Shown: piece by piece, positions 12,746-13,951 of the stretch
How positions within the stretch are numbered: the stretch's first letter is position 1
Layout of the letters: the number at the start of each line of letters is the position of its first letter
Source: Mageeibacillus sp. UBA1255
GTDB taxonomy: Bacteria > Bacillota > Clostridia > UBA1212 > UBA1255
Assembly: GCA_002308795.1 (NCBI GenBank)
Contig: DBVV01000087.1
Coordinates: forward strand, 1 to 13,951
Direction: 5' to 3'
Length of the DNA: 13,951 bases
Position numbers and translations under genes: made by a program
The notes under the pieces: generated by a model
What the model saw: only the letters and a program-made list of their open reading frames with translations
What the model was told of the DNA's origin: nothing
Databases searched by the model: none

Positions 12746-13246
12746 ATGCGCGGACTCAACATAGTACTCGTCGAACCAGAAATACCTCAAAATACAGGAA
12801 ATATTGCCCGCACCTGTGCATGCACCGGCTCACATCTCCATCTGGTCAGACCTCTGGGATTCGAGATCGACGACCGGAAGCTCAAACGCGCCGGACTCGA
12901 TTACTGGTCTGAACTCGACGTTTCCATATATGACTGTTTTGAACAGGTAAGAGCGAATGCCGGCCCGGAAGCCAGATTCTTTTTTTACACGACCAAAGGT
13001 TCGAGACGGTATTCCGACGCCAAATTCCGCGACGGTGATTATCTCGTTTTCGGTAAGGAAACTCACGGGCTCCCGGAACCGCTGCTCGAAGCAAACTATG
13101 ATATGTGCCTTAGAATACCGATGGGGGCAAGGCTAAGGTCGCTCAATCTCAGCAATTCTGTCGCTATCGCAGTTTATGAGGCGCTGAGGCAGCTGGATTT
13201 TGAAGGCTTGGAGCCAAAGGGGCATCTGACCGGGCGGCCTGACTGA
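12746..13246 (+). CDS. trmL: tRNA (cytidine(34)-2'-O)-methyltransferase TrmL
   Basis: TrmL is a SPOUT-fold methyltransferase that uses S-adenosylmethionine to 2'-O-methylate the wobble base of leucine tRNAs. The 166-residue length is normal for this minimal SPOUT enzyme. The three motifs are visible: NIVLVEPEIPQNTGNIARTC near the start, LVFGKETHGLP in the middle, and RIPMGARLRSLNLSNSVAIA near the end, which forms the knot and cofactor site. The ATG at 12746 is preferred over the in-frame TTG at 12728, because GGAGG (12732-12736) lies 9 nt upstream. It is 48 nt after the DUF362-ferredoxin gene. Together with queH, it is the second gene here that acts on the tRNA wobble position. Confidence 0.94.
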   Translation: MRGLNIVLVEPEIPQNTGNIARTCACTGSHLHLVRPLGFEIDDRKLKRAGLDYWSELDVSIYDCFEQVRANAGPEARFFFYTTKGSRRYSDAKFRDGDYLVFGKETHGLPEPLLEANYDMCLRIPMGARLRSLNLSNSVAIAVYEALRQLDFEGLEPKGHLTGRPD

Positions 13247-13299
13247 CGGTGTGCTTCGCGGGAAGGTTGACCGGATTATAAAAAGAGAGGTCTGTAAGA

Positions 13300-13833
13300 A
13301 TGAATATTTTTAAGAAGATAGGCGAGGTCATAAAGAAATTTTTAACAAAAACCATACTCGACAAGACTTTCTGGCGGTTCGTGCTCGTTGGCATTGTCAA
13401 CACACTTATCGGTCTCGGTGTCAATTATCTTGTCCTCTGGCTGCTCGGGCTTACGGATCGCGTTTCGGACAATACAGCTTACTGGATCGCTTCGGCGGCC
13501 AATTACACCGTCGGCAGCATAGTCAGCTTTTTCCTGAATAAATATTTTACGTTCAAGAGCAAGGCAAAAAGTGCTTCAGAGGTCCTGCGGTTTATCGTCA
13601 ATATCATCGTTTGCTGGATAATTGCGTACGGGACCGCGAAGCCGTTCGTCGGCTGGCTCTTCACTAAGACCTGGGTGTTCCCGTGGCAGAATGTTGAGAT
13701 GCCCAAGGCCGTCGGGTACGTCGCGACCCTCGTCGGGGCAGGTCTGTTCGTCATACTGAATTATTTCGGTCAACGGTTTTTTGCTTTCAAAAAAGCTGAT
13801 CAAGAGGTCAATGTCGTTTCTTCTGATCCCTAA
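13300..13833 (+). CDS. GtrA family membrane protein
   Basis: A 177-residue membrane protein of the GtrA-like family. Members are thought to help move lipid-linked sugars across the membrane for cell-surface glycosylation. Four hydrophobic segments are visible at about 26-50, 59-82, 93-114 and 137-159. The first begins with the typical FWRFVLVGIVNTLIGLGVNY. FFLNKYFTFK after the second segment and FGQRFFAFK after the fourth are family-typical. GAGAGG lies about 9 nt upstream. It follows trmL by 53 nt. No partner glycosyltransferase is within the window. Confidence 0.88.
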   Translation: MNIFKKIGEVIKKFLTKTILDKTFWRFVLVGIVNTLIGLGVNYLVLWLLGLTDRVSDNTAYWIASAANYTVGSIVSFFLNKYFTFKSKAKSASEVLRFIVNIIVCWIIAYGTAKPFVGWLFTKTWVFPWQNVEMPKAVGYVATLVGAGLFVILNYFGQRFFAFKKADQEVNVVSSDP

Positions 13834-13871
13834 TATAGTTTAGCTGCTTCAAAGAATGCGGTCAACGGCGC

Positions 13872-13951
13872 GGGACAGGGGACAGGTCCCTGTTTCTTAA
13901 TTTTATTGCTATATCGTAGCGCAAAAAGGCAAATTGCGGAAAACAGGGACC
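13872..13951. repeat. R8: REP-like inverted repeat, right arm cut by window end
   Basis: The left arm begins at 13872 with the perfect core followed by CTGTTTC, as in R1. At the window end, AAACAGGGACC (13941-13951) is complementary to 13885-13895. The right arm therefore appears to continue beyond the window, and the loop is about 45 nt. It lies 38 nt downstream of the gtrA stop. Confidence 0.85.

Overview
The window reads as an anaerobic member of the Bacillota, most likely class Clostridia. This is inferred from gene content: a BioY biotin importer subunit, ThrH, QueH, a DUF362 protein fused to two 4Fe-4S motifs, GG-rich ribosome binding sites and several TTG starts. Genus cannot be read from the sequence. 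I see no rRNA, tRNA, CRISPR array, prophage or plasmid gene.

Left part (1-5483): genes run mostly leftward. From 2245 down to 124 lie a MIF-like tautomerase, bioY and an S66 carboxypeptidase, probably one transcript. A rightward lipoprotein gene (2613-3194) overlaps the end of a leftward GNAT acetyltransferase (3702-3181). A leftward DUF362 protein (4783-3791) and thrH (5483-4884) follow. Middle (5484-6687): a regulatory stretch, then a Y1/HUH transposase of the REP-associated (RAYT) type with its own promoter. Right part (6802-13833): all genes run rightward: ruvA, ruvB, ruvC, queH, lepB, rdgB, DUF362-ferredoxin, trmL and gtrA. From ruvB on the spacing is tight, with overlaps at ruvB/ruvC, lepB/rdgB and rdgB/DUF362.

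The dominant unexplained structure is a repeat family with the core GGGACAGGGGACAGGTCC, present at eight loci (R1-R8) including both window edges. R1, R2 and R5 are complete inverted pairs that fold into long hairpins, and R8 looks like one cut by the window end. R3, R4, R6 (two copies) and R7 (three copies) are single arms. The single arms at R3, R4 and R6 lie 14-27 nt upstream of the start codons of DUF362, thrH and ruvB, all in the same orientation relative to the gene. R7 is an exact 33-nt tandem array that stays in frame across the lepB/rdgB junction and may be translated as an 11-residue peptide repeat. The transposase gene sits directly beside the R5 hairpin, so the likely system is a RAYT with its REP-like substrates, some of which have become gene leaders or coding sequence.

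Several naive start codons lie inside or upstream of these repeats, because the core has no stop codon in any of six frames. Starts for DUF362-1, thrH and the transposase were therefore moved downstream on ribosome-binding-site and family grounds.
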